From positions 4,482,001 through 4,546,000 of the forward strand of contig NZ_LT838813.1 of assembly GCF_900176595.1 (NCBI RefSeq): a DNA stretch of 64,000 bases, in the 5' to 3' direction. The notes beneath the pieces are model-generated. The model saw only the letters and a list, made by a program, of their open reading frames with translations, ran no database searches and had not been told where the DNA came from. The stretch comes from Aquiflexum balticum DSM 16537. Its GTDB lineage: Bacteria > Bacteroidota > Bacteroidia > Cytophagales > Cyclobacteriaceae. The translations under genes were made by a program, and so were the position numbers. Positions 54,980 to 63,860 of the stretch are shown piece by piece; positions within the stretch are counted from its first letter, which is position 1; each line of letters opens with the position of its first letter.

Positions 54980-55960
54980 CTACTCCACCCTCCTGATCCG
55001 CTCCACCATTTCATACATTTCAGGTTGGGTAAGCTTAATGGTTTCATACAGAGATTCTACTGCTTCTCTGAAAGGGGTCTGATCGGGATAGGTAATAATT
55101 ACACCTGCTTTTTCCATTTCCCTCAGGGATTCTTCCACCGATTCTGCCCACAATTTATATTGGTAAACAGCGGACTCATCGGCCGCTTCTTGGATCCATT
55201 GTTTTTCCTGATCATCCAACTTATTCCACACCTTGGTGCTTACTATGACTACATCAGGTACAGCGGTATGTTCATTGATGGAATAAAACTTACAAACCTC
55301 ATAATGTCTGGAGGTATATAAACTCGGCGGATTGTTTTCAGCGCCATCCACAATACCCTGCTGCAATGCTGTATAAAGTTCTCCATAAGAAACAGGCGTC
55401 GGAGAACTGCCAAAACTCTTGATCATATTAATGGCCATATTGCTTTCCAAGGTTCTGACTTTCAGTCCTTTCAAATCTTCTGGGCTTTCTACTGATTTGG
55501 TTTTGGTATAAAAGCTTCTTTTTCCGGCATCGTAGTATACCAAACCCTTTAACCAAAATTCTTCACTTTCCGAAAGCAATTGTTTTCCAATCTCACCTTT
55601 CAGAACTTTATCTCTATGTTCATCATCTCTGAACAGATAGGGCATGGATAAGACCTGGATTTTGGGAGCAAAACTTTCCAATGTGGCAGATGAAACTTTG
55701 GTCATTCCCAAACTACCGATCTGCAGCAATTCCACCAATTCCCGCTCTGTGCCTAATTGTTGATTGGGATAAATTCGGATTTGCATTTGGCCTTTTGATT
55801 TTTCATCAACCAATTTTGCCATAAATACCATGGCTTCATGTACAGGGTGAGTGACCCCAAGCCCATGTCCCAATTTGATTTGCCTCACCCCTCCCGGACC
55901 TGTACAGGTAGAAAAGAGAAAAACGGTAATAAGAAAGATCAGTATTCGGTATTTAGTCAT
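54980..55960 (-). CDS. dctP: TRAP transporter substrate-binding lipoprotein
   Basis: The 326-residue protein is a DctP/YiaO-type periplasmic binding protein: IKLGHGLGVTHPVHEAMVFMAKLVDEKSKGQMQIRIYPNQQLGTERELVELLQIG, then SLGMTKVSSATLESFAPKIQVLSMPYLF and LKGLKVRTLESNMAINMIKSFGSSPTPVSYGELYTALQQGIVDGAENNP. Arg in KGLKVRTLES is the usual carboxylate ligand. The signal ends at Cys19 (FLFSTC), so it is a lipoprotein. Its start is directly adjacent to the eda stop. Confidence 0.93.
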   Translation of the reverse strand: MTKYRILIFLITVFLFSTCTGPGGVRQIKLGHGLGVTHPVHEAMVFMAKLVDEKSKGQMQIRIYPNQQLGTERELVELLQIGSLGMTKVSSATLESFAPKIQVLSMPYLFRDDEHRDKVLKGEIGKQLLSESEEFWLKGLVYYDAGKRSFYTKTKSVESPEDLKGLKVRTLESNMAINMIKSFGSSPTPVSYGELYTALQQGIVDGAENNPPSLYTSRHYEVCKFYSINEHTAVPDVVIVSTKVWNKLDDQEKQWIQEAADESAVYQYKLWAESVEESLREMEKAGVIITYPDQTPFREAVESLYETIKLTQPEMYEMVERIRRVE

Positions 55961-56620
55961 TTATTTTATTTTTTGTATGATATCCAAAGCTCTTTTGATA
56001 TTGTTTGCCAAACCATTGAAATCTCCTTCTTCAATGGCTTTTTTGTCAAATAATTGAGAGCCCATTCCCACACAATGTACTCCAGATTTGAACCAGGCCG
56101 AAAGGTTTTCTTCAGTAGGTTCTACTCCTCCAGTTGGCATGATTTTCATTTCGGGCATTACTGATAAAACTGCCTTGACAAAGCCCGCGCCTAACAGGTT
56201 TCCCGGAAATGCTTTTACCAATCTTGCTCCCAAAGATTTGGCCTGATATACCTCAGTCAAAGTGGCACAGCCTGGAATCCAGAATTTACCCTTCATGGTG
56301 CAATATGCTGCAACATCAGGAATCAAAGCAGGAGAAACTACAAAATCAGCTTCCGCATGATAAAATCTCCTTGCTTCCTCCCTTGTGAAAATCGTACCTA
56401 TACCTAAAAGTAAATCAGGATATTTATCAGCATAAATTCTAAGATTTCTAAAAACCTCCAAAGCATTAGACTCCCTGTTTGTAAATTCAAATACCCTGAC
56501 TCCCGCTTCATAAGAAGTATCCAAAACTTTTTTGGCGACATCTATATCTTTATGGTTAAACACAGGAATCATTCCCGTTTCAGCCATTTTTAATAATATT
56601 TCATCCTGTGTTAATGACAT
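55961..56620 (-). CDS. eda: KDPG/KHG aldolase
   Basis: The 219-residue class I aldolase splits 2-keto-3-deoxy-6-phosphogluconate to pyruvate and glyceraldehyde-3-phosphate. The Schiff-base Lys is 136 in ARLVKAFPGNL, and Glu45 in VFEFTNRES is the general acid/base. The IGTIFTREEARRF and PTGGVEPTEENL motifs complete the site. It is between kdgK and dctP in a single direction. Confidence 0.93.
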   Translation of the reverse strand: MSLTQDEILLKMAETGMIPVFNHKDIDVAKKVLDTSYEAGVRVFEFTNRESNALEVFRNLRIYADKYPDLLLGIGTIFTREEARRFYHAEADFVVSPALIPDVAAYCTMKGKFWIPGCATLTEVYQAKSLGARLVKAFPGNLLGAGFVKAVLSVMPEMKIMPTGGVEPTEENLSAWFKSGVHCVGMGSQLFDKKAIEEGDFNGLANNIKRALDIIQKIK

Positions 56621-56768
56621 AATGGTAGGTTAAATAGGTTTATAATTGTTGTTGGCTTGGAAAGTAGTAATAATTGTTATGTTGATTATAAATATTGAGT
56701 TTTCAGGCTGATTTTAGTTTCTTGACTTTCTCTTCCCTCCTCTAATTTATGGCCCCAATAGTAACTAT

Positions 56769-56824
56769 GTCTTGAGTCTTAAGTCTTGAGTCTTGAGTCT
56801 TGAGTCTCACATCTCACGTCTCAA
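56769..56824. repeat. Eight-unit heptanucleotide array at the kdgK stop
   Basis: Units in phase are GTCTTGA, GTCTTAA, GTCTTGA three times, GTCTCAC, ATCTCAC, GTCTCAA. The array ends two bases before the kdgK stop codon. The last units are of the same family as those inside mod at 36156-36190. Confidence 0.88.
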
Positions 56825-56826
56825 AT

Positions 56827-57822
56827 TCACCTCAATAATTTACCGACATTATCCCCTTTGACCAGGGCATTGACTTCATCGACTGTAACCAAATTAGCGT
56901 CTCCCGGAATAGAATGCTTCAAGACAGAAGCCGCTGTCGCAAATTCCAAAGCCAACTCATCCGGATAATGAAGCAATCCATAAATCAACCCCGCGATATA
57001 AGCATCCCCACCTCCTACTCTATCCACAATCTGAGTCATTTCGTAGGTGTTGGATTTAAAGACCTCAACCCCGTTCCATAAGGAACCCCTGAGTGTATTG
57101 TGGTTAGCCGAAATGGATTCTCTTTTGGTTTTGGTAATATATTTAATCTGTGGAAAATCTTTCTTGGCCTCATGACAAGCATCCAGAAAATCTTTGGCCT
57201 CAATATCCATACAATTTTCAAAATCAGATAGTCCCGCCACTATCACATGCGTATATCTGATCAGTTCGGGCATTACCTCCAAAGGACCTTTACCGTATTG
57301 CCACAAATTTCTTCTATAATTAATATCTCCACTTACCATCAACCCTTTTTCATTGGCTGCTTTCAAAGCGGCAAGGCAAAGGTCGGCTGCTTTCTGGGAA
57401 AGGGCCGGAGTAATCCCTGTCCAATGAAACCAATCAGCTCCCTCAAATACCTTATCCCAATCTATCTCTTCCCCCGAAAAATTTGCAAATGCAGAATCAA
57501 ACCTGTCATATATGATTTTTGAGGCCCTTTGCATGGATCCATTTTCCAAAAAATATAAACCTAATCTTCCTTCCTGAAAATAAATATGGGAAGTGTCCAC
57601 ACCAGTCTGCCTCAGATATGCTGTAGCTGCTTTACCCAAATCATTGGAAGGAAATGCAGTGACATGCGCAGCATCCAATCCGAATTGTGCTAGTGATACA
57701 GCCACATTGGCTTCAGCACCACCAAATACTACTTGGTAAGTACTGGCCTGAAGGAAGCGTTCATTTCCTGGAGTACTGAGACGCATCATGACGTCTCCCA
57801 ATGTGATGACTTTTTTGTTCAT
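56827..57822 (-). CDS. kdgK: 2-keto-3-deoxygluconate kinase, PfkB family
   Basis: The 331-residue sugar kinase phosphorylates 2-keto-3-deoxygluconate. The N-terminal VITLGDVMMRLSTPG and VVFGGAEANVAVSLAQFGLDAAHVTAFP are PfkB signature 1, and DRVGGGDAYIAGLIYGL holds the catalytic Asp and the anion hole. Start ATG at 57822; another is six bases upstream. It is the first gene of a leftward cluster with eda and the TRAP genes, with 206 bp before eda. Confidence 0.9.
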   Translation of the reverse strand: MNKKVITLGDVMMRLSTPGNERFLQASTYQVVFGGAEANVAVSLAQFGLDAAHVTAFPSNDLGKAATAYLRQTGVDTSHIYFQEGRLGLYFLENGSMQRASKIIYDRFDSAFANFSGEEIDWDKVFEGADWFHWTGITPALSQKAADLCLAALKAANEKGLMVSGDINYRRNLWQYGKGPLEVMPELIRYTHVIVAGLSDFENCMDIEAKDFLDACHEAKKDFPQIKYITKTKRESISANHNTLRGSLWNGVEVFKSNTYEMTQIVDRVGGGDAYIAGLIYGLLHYPDELALEFATAASVLKHSIPGDANLVTVDEVNALVKGDNVGKLLR

Positions 57823-57928
57823 GGTCACAGTTTAAAACTTTTTTGAAAATACTCACTTATAGTTCTATTTTTACTATTCTATTAAATAAGTTTTGCAAAC
57901 GATTCCGCTTAACAAAGAAAATAATCCA

Positions 57929-59575
57929 ATGAACCATAGATTTTTGCAGATTCATCCAAAAGATAATGTATTGGTTGCTTTAACCGATTTAAAGGCCGGA
58001 GAAAGTATTCTTTTTGACAACCGCACCATCAACCTGAAGCATGACATAGCTGCCAAACACAAATTTTCACTATATGATCTTGAAACCGGCGCACAAATAT
58101 ATATGTATGGCTCTATAGTAGGTCGTGCCATGTCACCGATACCCGAAGGTGCTACCCTGACTACCGGCAATGTAATCCATGAAGCCAGTTCATTTGGAAG
58201 TAAATCAGAAACATTTTCCTGGGATGCACCTGATGTGTCCAAATATAAAAACAAATTTTTTAAAGGTTACCACCGACCCGATGGGCAAGTGGGAACTGCT
58301 AATTATTGGTTGGTTATTCCCCTGGTTTTCTGTGAAAACAGGAATGTCGATGTGATCAAAGATGCTTTTGTGGAAGAACTGGGATTTATCAAACCAAACG
58401 CTTATAAATCTCTTGTGCAACAAATGACCGATTTGTACAAATCAGGGAAAAAATCCGAAATTGAAAACCTTAGCGTAGAAGAAGACACCTTAAATGGAAA
58501 AAGCAGAATCTTCAAAAATATTGATGGAATTAAATTTTTGACCCATAATGGTGGTTGCGGAGGAATTCGTCAGGATTCTGAAGCACTTTGTGCCTTATTT
58601 GCCGGATATATCAATAATCCGAATGTTGCCGGGGCCACGGTATTGAGCCTTGGCTGCCAAAATGCCCAACCAACAATCTTAAAAGAAAAATTGGATAAAA
58701 TCAATCCGGAATTTAAAAAGCCGGTCATTCTTTTGGAACAACAAAAAGAGGGAACAGAACAACATCTCCTATCTCAGGCCATCAAAAAGACTTTCTTGGC
58801 CATGATAGATGCCGATCAAATGCAAAGAGAACCTGCTCCTTTGAGTAAATTGACGATAGGATTGGAATGTGGTGGTTCTGATGGTTTTTCAGGTATTTCT
58901 GCCAATCCAGCTGTGGGTCATGCCTCGGATTTAGTCGTTGCATTGGGTGGAAAAACCATTCTTTCGGAATTTCCAGAGTTATGTGGAGTAGAACAGGAAT
59001 TGATAAACAGGTGTACGGATGAAGTGATTGCTGAAAAATTCAGTGGTTTGATGAAAGCCTATGCTGCTTCAGCAGAAGCGGTGGGATCGGGATTCGATAT
59101 GAACCCCTCACCCGGAAACATCAAAGATGGCCTGATTACCGATGCCATGAAATCCTCAGGCGCTGCCAAAAAGGGCGGCACCTCCCCTGTCGTGGATGTT
59201 TTGGATTACACGGAATATATATCAAAGCCCGGTTTAAACCTGCTTTGTACTCCGGGAAATGATGTGGAAAGCACTACCGCCATGGCAGGTTCAGGTGCTA
59301 ACGTAATCTTGTTTACTACCGGGCTAGGCACCCCTACAGGCAATCCCATAGCTCCGGTCATTAAAATATCCTCCAACACGACCCTGGCGAAAAAAATGCC
59401 TGATATTATAGATATAGACACCGGGGAAGTAATCACGGGGGAAAAGACCATTGAAGAAATGGGCGAGGAAATTCTGGAACTTATTATAAAAGTGGCTTCG
59501 GGGGAATCAATTCCAAAAGCTGTACAGTTGGGCCAGGATGACTTTATCCCCTGGAAGCGCGGCGTTTCACTTTGA
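57929..59575 (+). CDS. uxaA: UxaA-family altronate dehydratase
   Basis: The 548-residue enzyme is altronate dehydratase or a close relative, which makes 2-keto-3-deoxygluconate from D-altronate. An N-terminal SAF-like domain (NVLVALTDLKAGESILFDN, HKFSLYDLETGAQIYMYGSIVGRAM) is followed by the UxaA domain: FKGYHRPDGQVGTANYWLVIPLVFCENRNV, THNGGCGGIRQDSEALC, LGCQNAQPTI, GLECGGSDGFSGISANPAVG and LLCTPGNDVESTTAMAGSGANVILFTTGLGTPTGNPIAPVIKI. Start ATG at 57929; the open frame extends 36 bases further up. It is divergent from kdgK. Confidence 0.92.
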   Translation: MNHRFLQIHPKDNVLVALTDLKAGESILFDNRTINLKHDIAAKHKFSLYDLETGAQIYMYGSIVGRAMSPIPEGATLTTGNVIHEASSFGSKSETFSWDAPDVSKYKNKFFKGYHRPDGQVGTANYWLVIPLVFCENRNVDVIKDAFVEELGFIKPNAYKSLVQQMTDLYKSGKKSEIENLSVEEDTLNGKSRIFKNIDGIKFLTHNGGCGGIRQDSEALCALFAGYINNPNVAGATVLSLGCQNAQPTILKEKLDKINPEFKKPVILLEQQKEGTEQHLLSQAIKKTFLAMIDADQMQREPAPLSKLTIGLECGGSDGFSGISANPAVGHASDLVVALGGKTILSEFPELCGVEQELINRCTDEVIAEKFSGLMKAYAASAEAVGSGFDMNPSPGNIKDGLITDAMKSSGAAKKGGTSPVVDVLDYTEYISKPGLNLLCTPGNDVESTTAMAGSGANVILFTTGLGTPTGNPIAPVIKISSNTTLAKKMPDIIDIDTGEVITGEKTIEEMGEEILELIIKVASGESIPKAVQLGQDDFIPWKRGVSL

Positions 59576-59586
59576 AAGATAACCCT

Positions 59587-60195
59587 ATGAATCAAAAAGA
59601 AAGAATGCTGGCCCAATTGCCATATAAAGCTTGGATGGACGGATTGGCAGAGGAACAGTTGGCCACCAAATTGAAAATTTATGAGTATAATCTCTGCCGT
59701 CCCGATGAAACTGAAAAAATCGATAGATTGATCCGGGATATATTGGGCAAAGCTGGAACAAATATTATGATTTTGGCACCATTTCGTTGTGACTATGGGA
59801 AAAATATTGAAGTTGGAAATAATTTCATGGCCAATTACAATGCTGTGATACTGGATGTGGCCAAAGTGATCATTGGTGATAATGTGATGTTTGGTCCCAA
59901 TGTTTCTATTTTAACTGCGGGTCACCCCATCCACTGGGAGTCAAGAAATTCAGGATATGAATATGGCATGGAAATCCATATCGGAGATAATGTTTGGATC
60001 GGTGCCAATACAGTGGTAAATCCGGGCGTTAAAATCGGAAAAAATTCAGTAATAGGTTCAGGAAGTGTGGTGACCAAAGATATTCCGGAAAATATGGTGG
60101 CTGTAGGTAACCCTTGCCGGGTACTCAAAAGCATCACGGAGATGGACAGAAAATACTATTATAAAAACCGGGAATTTGATGTGGACGATTTTTGA
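59587..60195 (+). CDS. Sugar O-acetyltransferase, hexapeptide-repeat
   Basis: The 202-residue enzyme belongs to the maltose/galactoside O-acetyltransferase group. The N-terminal Mac domain (KERMLAQLPYKAWMDGLAEEQLATK) is followed by left-handed beta-helix hexapeptides: FRCDYGKNIEVGNNFMANYNAVILDVAKVIIGDNVMFGPNVSILTAGHP, with the catalytic His in TAGHPIHWESR, then IGDNVWIGANTVVNPGVKIGKNSVIGSGSVVTKDIP. It starts 11 bp after uxaA in the same direction. Its acceptor is unknown. Confidence 0.9.
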   Translation: MNQKERMLAQLPYKAWMDGLAEEQLATKLKIYEYNLCRPDETEKIDRLIRDILGKAGTNIMILAPFRCDYGKNIEVGNNFMANYNAVILDVAKVIIGDNVMFGPNVSILTAGHPIHWESRNSGYEYGMEIHIGDNVWIGANTVVNPGVKIGKNSVIGSGSVVTKDIPENMVAVGNPCRVLKSITEMDRKYYYKNREFDVDDF

Positions 60196-60378
60196 AAATA
60201 TTCAAGCACTTACCAAATCGTTTTTTACACCTCCATTCAATGAAGTATATCCAATACGCTAAAGTTAAAAAACTAGTCATACTTAAACTATCAGGGATAC
60301 CCGAAACAACAAGTAAAAAAATTGGTAAAACAGGTCGTTTCACTCTTTTAGCTTTGCACCTACTCACCTTCAATACTT

Positions 60379-61503
60379 CTACTTACTCTTTCTGATCTTC
60401 TCAATCAAATCAGGATTATATCCAGCAAATGACGCTTCAATTTTCCCATCTTTTCCAATAATAAAAAATGAGGGATAGGCGCTTACACCATAAGCTTCCC
60501 CTGTTTTTTGGGCATCAGTCAACGCAGGGAAAGGGATGTCGATTTTACTAAGATAGCTTTTCAACCTTTCCTTATTGTCAACAGGATTGATATACAGTGG
60601 AACCACATCTTCAGCAAATTCAAACTCCGGTTTGGAAAACTCATCTAAAGCCACTTTACACCAACCACAGTTGATAATGGAAAAATCCAAAAAAACCCTT
60701 TTTCCTTTAAAGTCCGCTAAACTGACAGTATTGCCTTCCATATTCTGTAATTCAAAATCAGGTGCTTTACTTCCTTCTGAAAGCAGGTTTCTATTGGTTT
60801 TTTCCTCTCCTCTGACTTTGGTGGTATAGCCTACCGGCAAATCATACGTCAATCCTGGACTCCGGTCTTCGAAAACATAGTTTTCAAACCAAGCATCAAT
60901 AAACTGCTGCTTTTTCCCATTATTATAAAGCATGGATCTGATTAATGGTACTTCTGAATTCGCTGGATTGATATAAATATGAAGCTCTTTGTAAACTTTA
61001 ATGTCTTCAATTAATGTGTCCATATCCACCCTTAAATATTTCCTCATTATTTTTCCGGAAATTGATGTGTCTTTTTGATATTCAAAATCAGGCATTTCAA
61101 AAATATTGATCGGCCCAAAAACCAAAAACATGCTGTTTTTAAATGAATCCCCTTCTTTCTCCATTTGCTCCTCAGTGTAAACTATGGCAGTGCTATCCAG
61201 GTGGAAGTAATCATTCATCACATTGTCAATGTAAACTAAATCATACTTTTCACCGGAACCAATAATGTTGTATTTATAGTATTGGTTTGGGAATTTTTCG
61301 AATTGAAGGTGGTATCTGAATGTATCAATCTCATCCAAAAAAGGATGTGGCCAAATCAAAACAGTTTGGTAAGTATAGTATTCACTATTGAGGTATTTGT
61401 CTTTGCTTAAATCAAAAAGTTTTTCCGGTGTAATTTTATGTTCACACCCAAAAATCATTAAAGTCCCTATCAGGAAAATATTTGAAAGAATTTTTTGAAG
61501 CAT
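60379..61503 (-). CDS. TlpA-like redoxin lipoprotein
   Basis: The 374-residue lipoprotein (Cys20 in MIFGC) has an unassigned N-terminal domain of about 220 residues, probably of the DUF4369-like or similar class, and a C-terminal thioredoxin domain: LSEGSKAPDFELQNMEGNTVSLADFKGKRVFLDFSIINCGWC, with the active-site Cys279-Gly-Trp-Cys282, and VSAYPSFFIIGKDG with the cis-Pro. It is an envelope thiol reductase or oxidase. A perfect 16-bp hairpin lies 10 bp upstream of its start. Confidence 0.88.
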   Translation of the reverse strand: MLQKILSNIFLIGTLMIFGCEHKITPEKLFDLSKDKYLNSEYYTYQTVLIWPHPFLDEIDTFRYHLQFEKFPNQYYKYNIIGSGEKYDLVYIDNVMNDYFHLDSTAIVYTEEQMEKEGDSFKNSMFLVFGPINIFEMPDFEYQKDTSISGKIMRKYLRVDMDTLIEDIKVYKELHIYINPANSEVPLIRSMLYNNGKKQQFIDAWFENYVFEDRSPGLTYDLPVGYTTKVRGEEKTNRNLLSEGSKAPDFELQNMEGNTVSLADFKGKRVFLDFSIINCGWCKVALDEFSKPEFEFAEDVVPLYINPVDNKERLKSYLSKIDIPFPALTDAQKTGEAYGVSAYPSFFIIGKDGKIEASFAGYNPDLIEKIRKSK

Positions 61504-61513
61504 GCCTTAAATT

Positions 61514-61560
61514 GTTTCACTTTCAAATTAAGAATTTAATTCAAAATTTGAAAGTGAAAC
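61514..61560. promoter_or_regulatory. 16-bp perfect hairpin upstream of the redoxin gene
   Basis: GTTTCACTTTCAAATT (61514-61529) pairs with AATTTGAAAGTGAAAC (61545-61560). It lies between the stop of the downstream-transcribed YiaK-like gene and the redoxin start. It has no strong T-run, so it may be an attenuator, a processing site or a weak terminator. Confidence 0.6.
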
Positions 61561-61578
61561 TCCTGAATTTTAATAATC

Positions 61579-62577
61579 TCACCGCTCCCCCAAAATCTTT
61601 TCCCATACCTCCTCAGCTACAGGAATTCCATTTTCCATGTTTTCCTTTCTGATTTCGGGAATTTTTTCTCCGGGAAAGCGGATTTCGTTGTCTGTAAAAG
61701 TTGCTGAGGCTTTAAAGTCTGCTACAATACCATCGAGCTTTTCATCTGACCAAGTATCCATGCCCAATTTTTTCGGATCCAAACAGATAAACACCTGCGA
61801 AAGACCGTATTCTTCCCCGCTTTGTCCCACTTGATGGGTTGACTGACCTCCTGACAATATGGTCGCCAACATGTCTAATACCAATGAAAGTCCTGCCCCT
61901 TTCCACAGTCCTATGGGAAGTGCCAATTCATGTTCAATGATTTCAGCAGGAGATTTGCTAAGTTTTCCTTCGTGATCAAATCCTGCCTCGAAAGGCATTT
62001 CTTTACCTGCACGGAGATAAGTATTCATTTTACCATAGGAAAACTGAGACATGGCCATATCCAACACGATATGGCCTGACTTTCTGGGTATTGCAATTAC
62101 CAAGGGATTATTCCCCAATTTTGGTTCGCTTCCACCCCAAGCGGGCATATTGGGTTTCGTATTTGTAAAACAAATTCCGATACAACCTGCCGCTGCAGCC
62201 TGCCAACCATAATTTCCAGCCCGCATCCAATGATTGGTATTCTGCAATGCAATCATTCCTATTCCAAATTCTTTGGATAAACGAATTGTCCTATCCATAC
62301 AAATAAAAGCATTCAGCATGCCTGGGCCCAAATTACCGTTCCATCTTTCAAAAAAACCGAAAGCATCCTTAAGTTCGGCCTGCTTTTCGGGAAAGACAAG
62401 TTTGTTTCTGATCATTTTCAAAAAAACCGGAACCCTGTCCAATCCATGGGAAGGGACTCCTTCCAGACTTGCTTTTGCAAAAAGTTCCGCACATAAATCC
62501 GCTTTTTCTTTTGAGAAACCATATTTAATAAAAATTTCATTTAAAATCGGGGTAACTTCATTGTAGGCTATTCTCAT
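61579..62577 (-). CDS. YiaK-like 2,3-diketo-L-gulonate reductase (Ldh family)
   Basis: The 332-residue enzyme aligns over its whole length with E. coli YiaK/DlgD (EC 1.1.1.130), which uses NADH. His44 in VPSHGLDRVP is the usual catalytic residue, and TNHWMRAGNYGWQAAAAGCIGICFTNTKPNMPAWGG is the coenzyme-binding core. Lengths match exactly. The family also includes malate and ureidoglycolate dehydrogenases, but the HWMRxGxYGWQ signature favours YiaK. The TRAP transporter and KDG enzymes nearby recall the yiaK-yiaMNO arrangement. Confidence 0.88.
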   Translation of the reverse strand: MRIAYNEVTPILNEIFIKYGFSKEKADLCAELFAKASLEGVPSHGLDRVPVFLKMIRNKLVFPEKQAELKDAFGFFERWNGNLGPGMLNAFICMDRTIRLSKEFGIGMIALQNTNHWMRAGNYGWQAAAAGCIGICFTNTKPNMPAWGGSEPKLGNNPLVIAIPRKSGHIVLDMAMSQFSYGKMNTYLRAGKEMPFEAGFDHEGKLSKSPAEIIEHELALPIGLWKGAGLSLVLDMLATILSGGQSTHQVGQSGEEYGLSQVFICLDPKKLGMDTWSDEKLDGIVADFKASATFTDNEIRFPGEKIPEIRKENMENGIPVAEEVWEKILGER

Positions 62578-62613
62578 GATCTTTTATTGGACTCGGGTAA
62601 AGACTGAGTTAAT

Positions 62614-63756
62614 TCATTTTCTGTAAATATTTTTCAGGTCATCTTCAAAGATGGTATAAGGATCTCCGTAAAATTTAAGGAAATCCGGAACACTGACCTG
62701 ACCTGGAAATGGAGCGTAATAATGTGTTGGACTTCTGGAATCATTTCGCCAGACCAAAACATAGGACATTCTCAGTTTTTCCTTCTTCATGGTTTTGAGT
62801 AAGGTTTCTGTCCACCAGGTTGTATCAGGAATGGATTCCAATCCGGTTTCTGTAAAGGCCGCTAATTTTTTCTTTTTGATCGCATAATCCGAAACTATTT
62901 TCAGTTTTAAAGCCGCCGTATCTACAGAATTTCTGTTTCTTCCCAGATCACCGTAATTATCCATCCCTACCATATCTACCCATTCATCACCAGGATACCT
63001 TTCCAGATATTCCTCTTCAGTCAAATATCTGTTGTCAGGTGAAAAGGCATATATAAAATTATTGACTCCCAAAGAGTCCCGTAGGTACGAAACGGTAAAT
63101 TTCCATAAACTGATAAATTCTTCCCTGCTGGTATGTTTTTTGCCCCACCAAAACCAATCCCCGTCAAACTCGTGGTAAGGCCTGAAAATCATCGGCACCA
63201 ATTTCCCATCATTTCCCTTAACAGACTTGGCCCATTCTCCTATTCCATCCAGAATTTCTTTATAGATATCATGAGATTCACCACCAGGAATGATATACCT
63301 GACAGCTGGCTTGGAAATAGAATCCTTCCAATAAAACCCACCTCCTGAAACAGGATTTGAAAAATGCCAAGCCACTGTAACCACACCGCCCCTATCATAT
63401 GTATCCGAAACAATTTTTCTGAGATTGTCTTTGTTTTTTTTGACAATGTCCTCAGAACTCCCTGAAAAGCCCATTAAATCTATTCCAATTACTGCAGGGT
63501 GGGAACCAGTAACCGATTTGACATCCGACCTGTTCTCCTCCCCCGTCCAGCCATGCCCATATTCAGTAGCATGCTGATGGCCAAACAAGGTGTGGTTTTT
63601 AGATAATTTTGCAAGATTGTGGTACAGGTTTACCGTTTCTTTTGTGGCATTTGAATCAATCGGCTTGCCATATTTCAAACTTGTGCAACCTATCAAAAAA
63701 AAACAGGAAACTATGACGTATAAAAAACGAAAGGTGAAGTTGGAAAGGGTTTTCAT
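62614..63756 (-). CDS. GH26 beta-mannanase lipoprotein
   Basis: The 380-residue enzyme is a glycoside hydrolase family 26 endo-beta-mannanase. The acid/base Glu196 is in RPYHEFDGDWFWWG and the nucleophile Glu303 in AFTETGLES, about 107 residues apart as expected. SWHFSNPVSGGGFYW-like and VDMVGMDNYGD blocks support it. I start at the ATG at 63756, which gives a lipoprotein signal ending at Cys24 (FFLIGC); earlier ATG codons at 63762 and 63774 are possible. It would be displayed on the cell surface or in the periplasm. Confidence 0.93.
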   Translation of the reverse strand: MKTLSNFTFRFLYVIVSCFFLIGCTSLKYGKPIDSNATKETVNLYHNLAKLSKNHTLFGHQHATEYGHGWTGEENRSDVKSVTGSHPAVIGIDLMGFSGSSEDIVKKNKDNLRKIVSDTYDRGGVVTVAWHFSNPVSGGGFYWKDSISKPAVRYIIPGGESHDIYKEILDGIGEWAKSVKGNDGKLVPMIFRPYHEFDGDWFWWGKKHTSREEFISLWKFTVSYLRDSLGVNNFIYAFSPDNRYLTEEEYLERYPGDEWVDMVGMDNYGDLGRNRNSVDTAALKLKIVSDYAIKKKKLAAFTETGLESIPDTTWWTETLLKTMKKEKLRMSYVLVWRNDSRSPTHYYAPFPGQVSVPDFLKFYGDPYTIFEDDLKNIYRK

Positions 63757-63860
63757 AGTCATCGGATGTTTCATTCGGTCAACGAAAAATAACTCATTCC
63801 CTTGACTCAGAGAAGAAAAATTATACCAATGATTTGAAAGTGGATTTAAATTTTCCCTAC

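Noticed and set aside
57884-57920. LacI-type operator (GCAAACGATTCC) in the kdgK-uxaA gap
   Set aside because: Only one half resembles a LacI operator; the other half does not match and no LacI or GntR gene is in the window.
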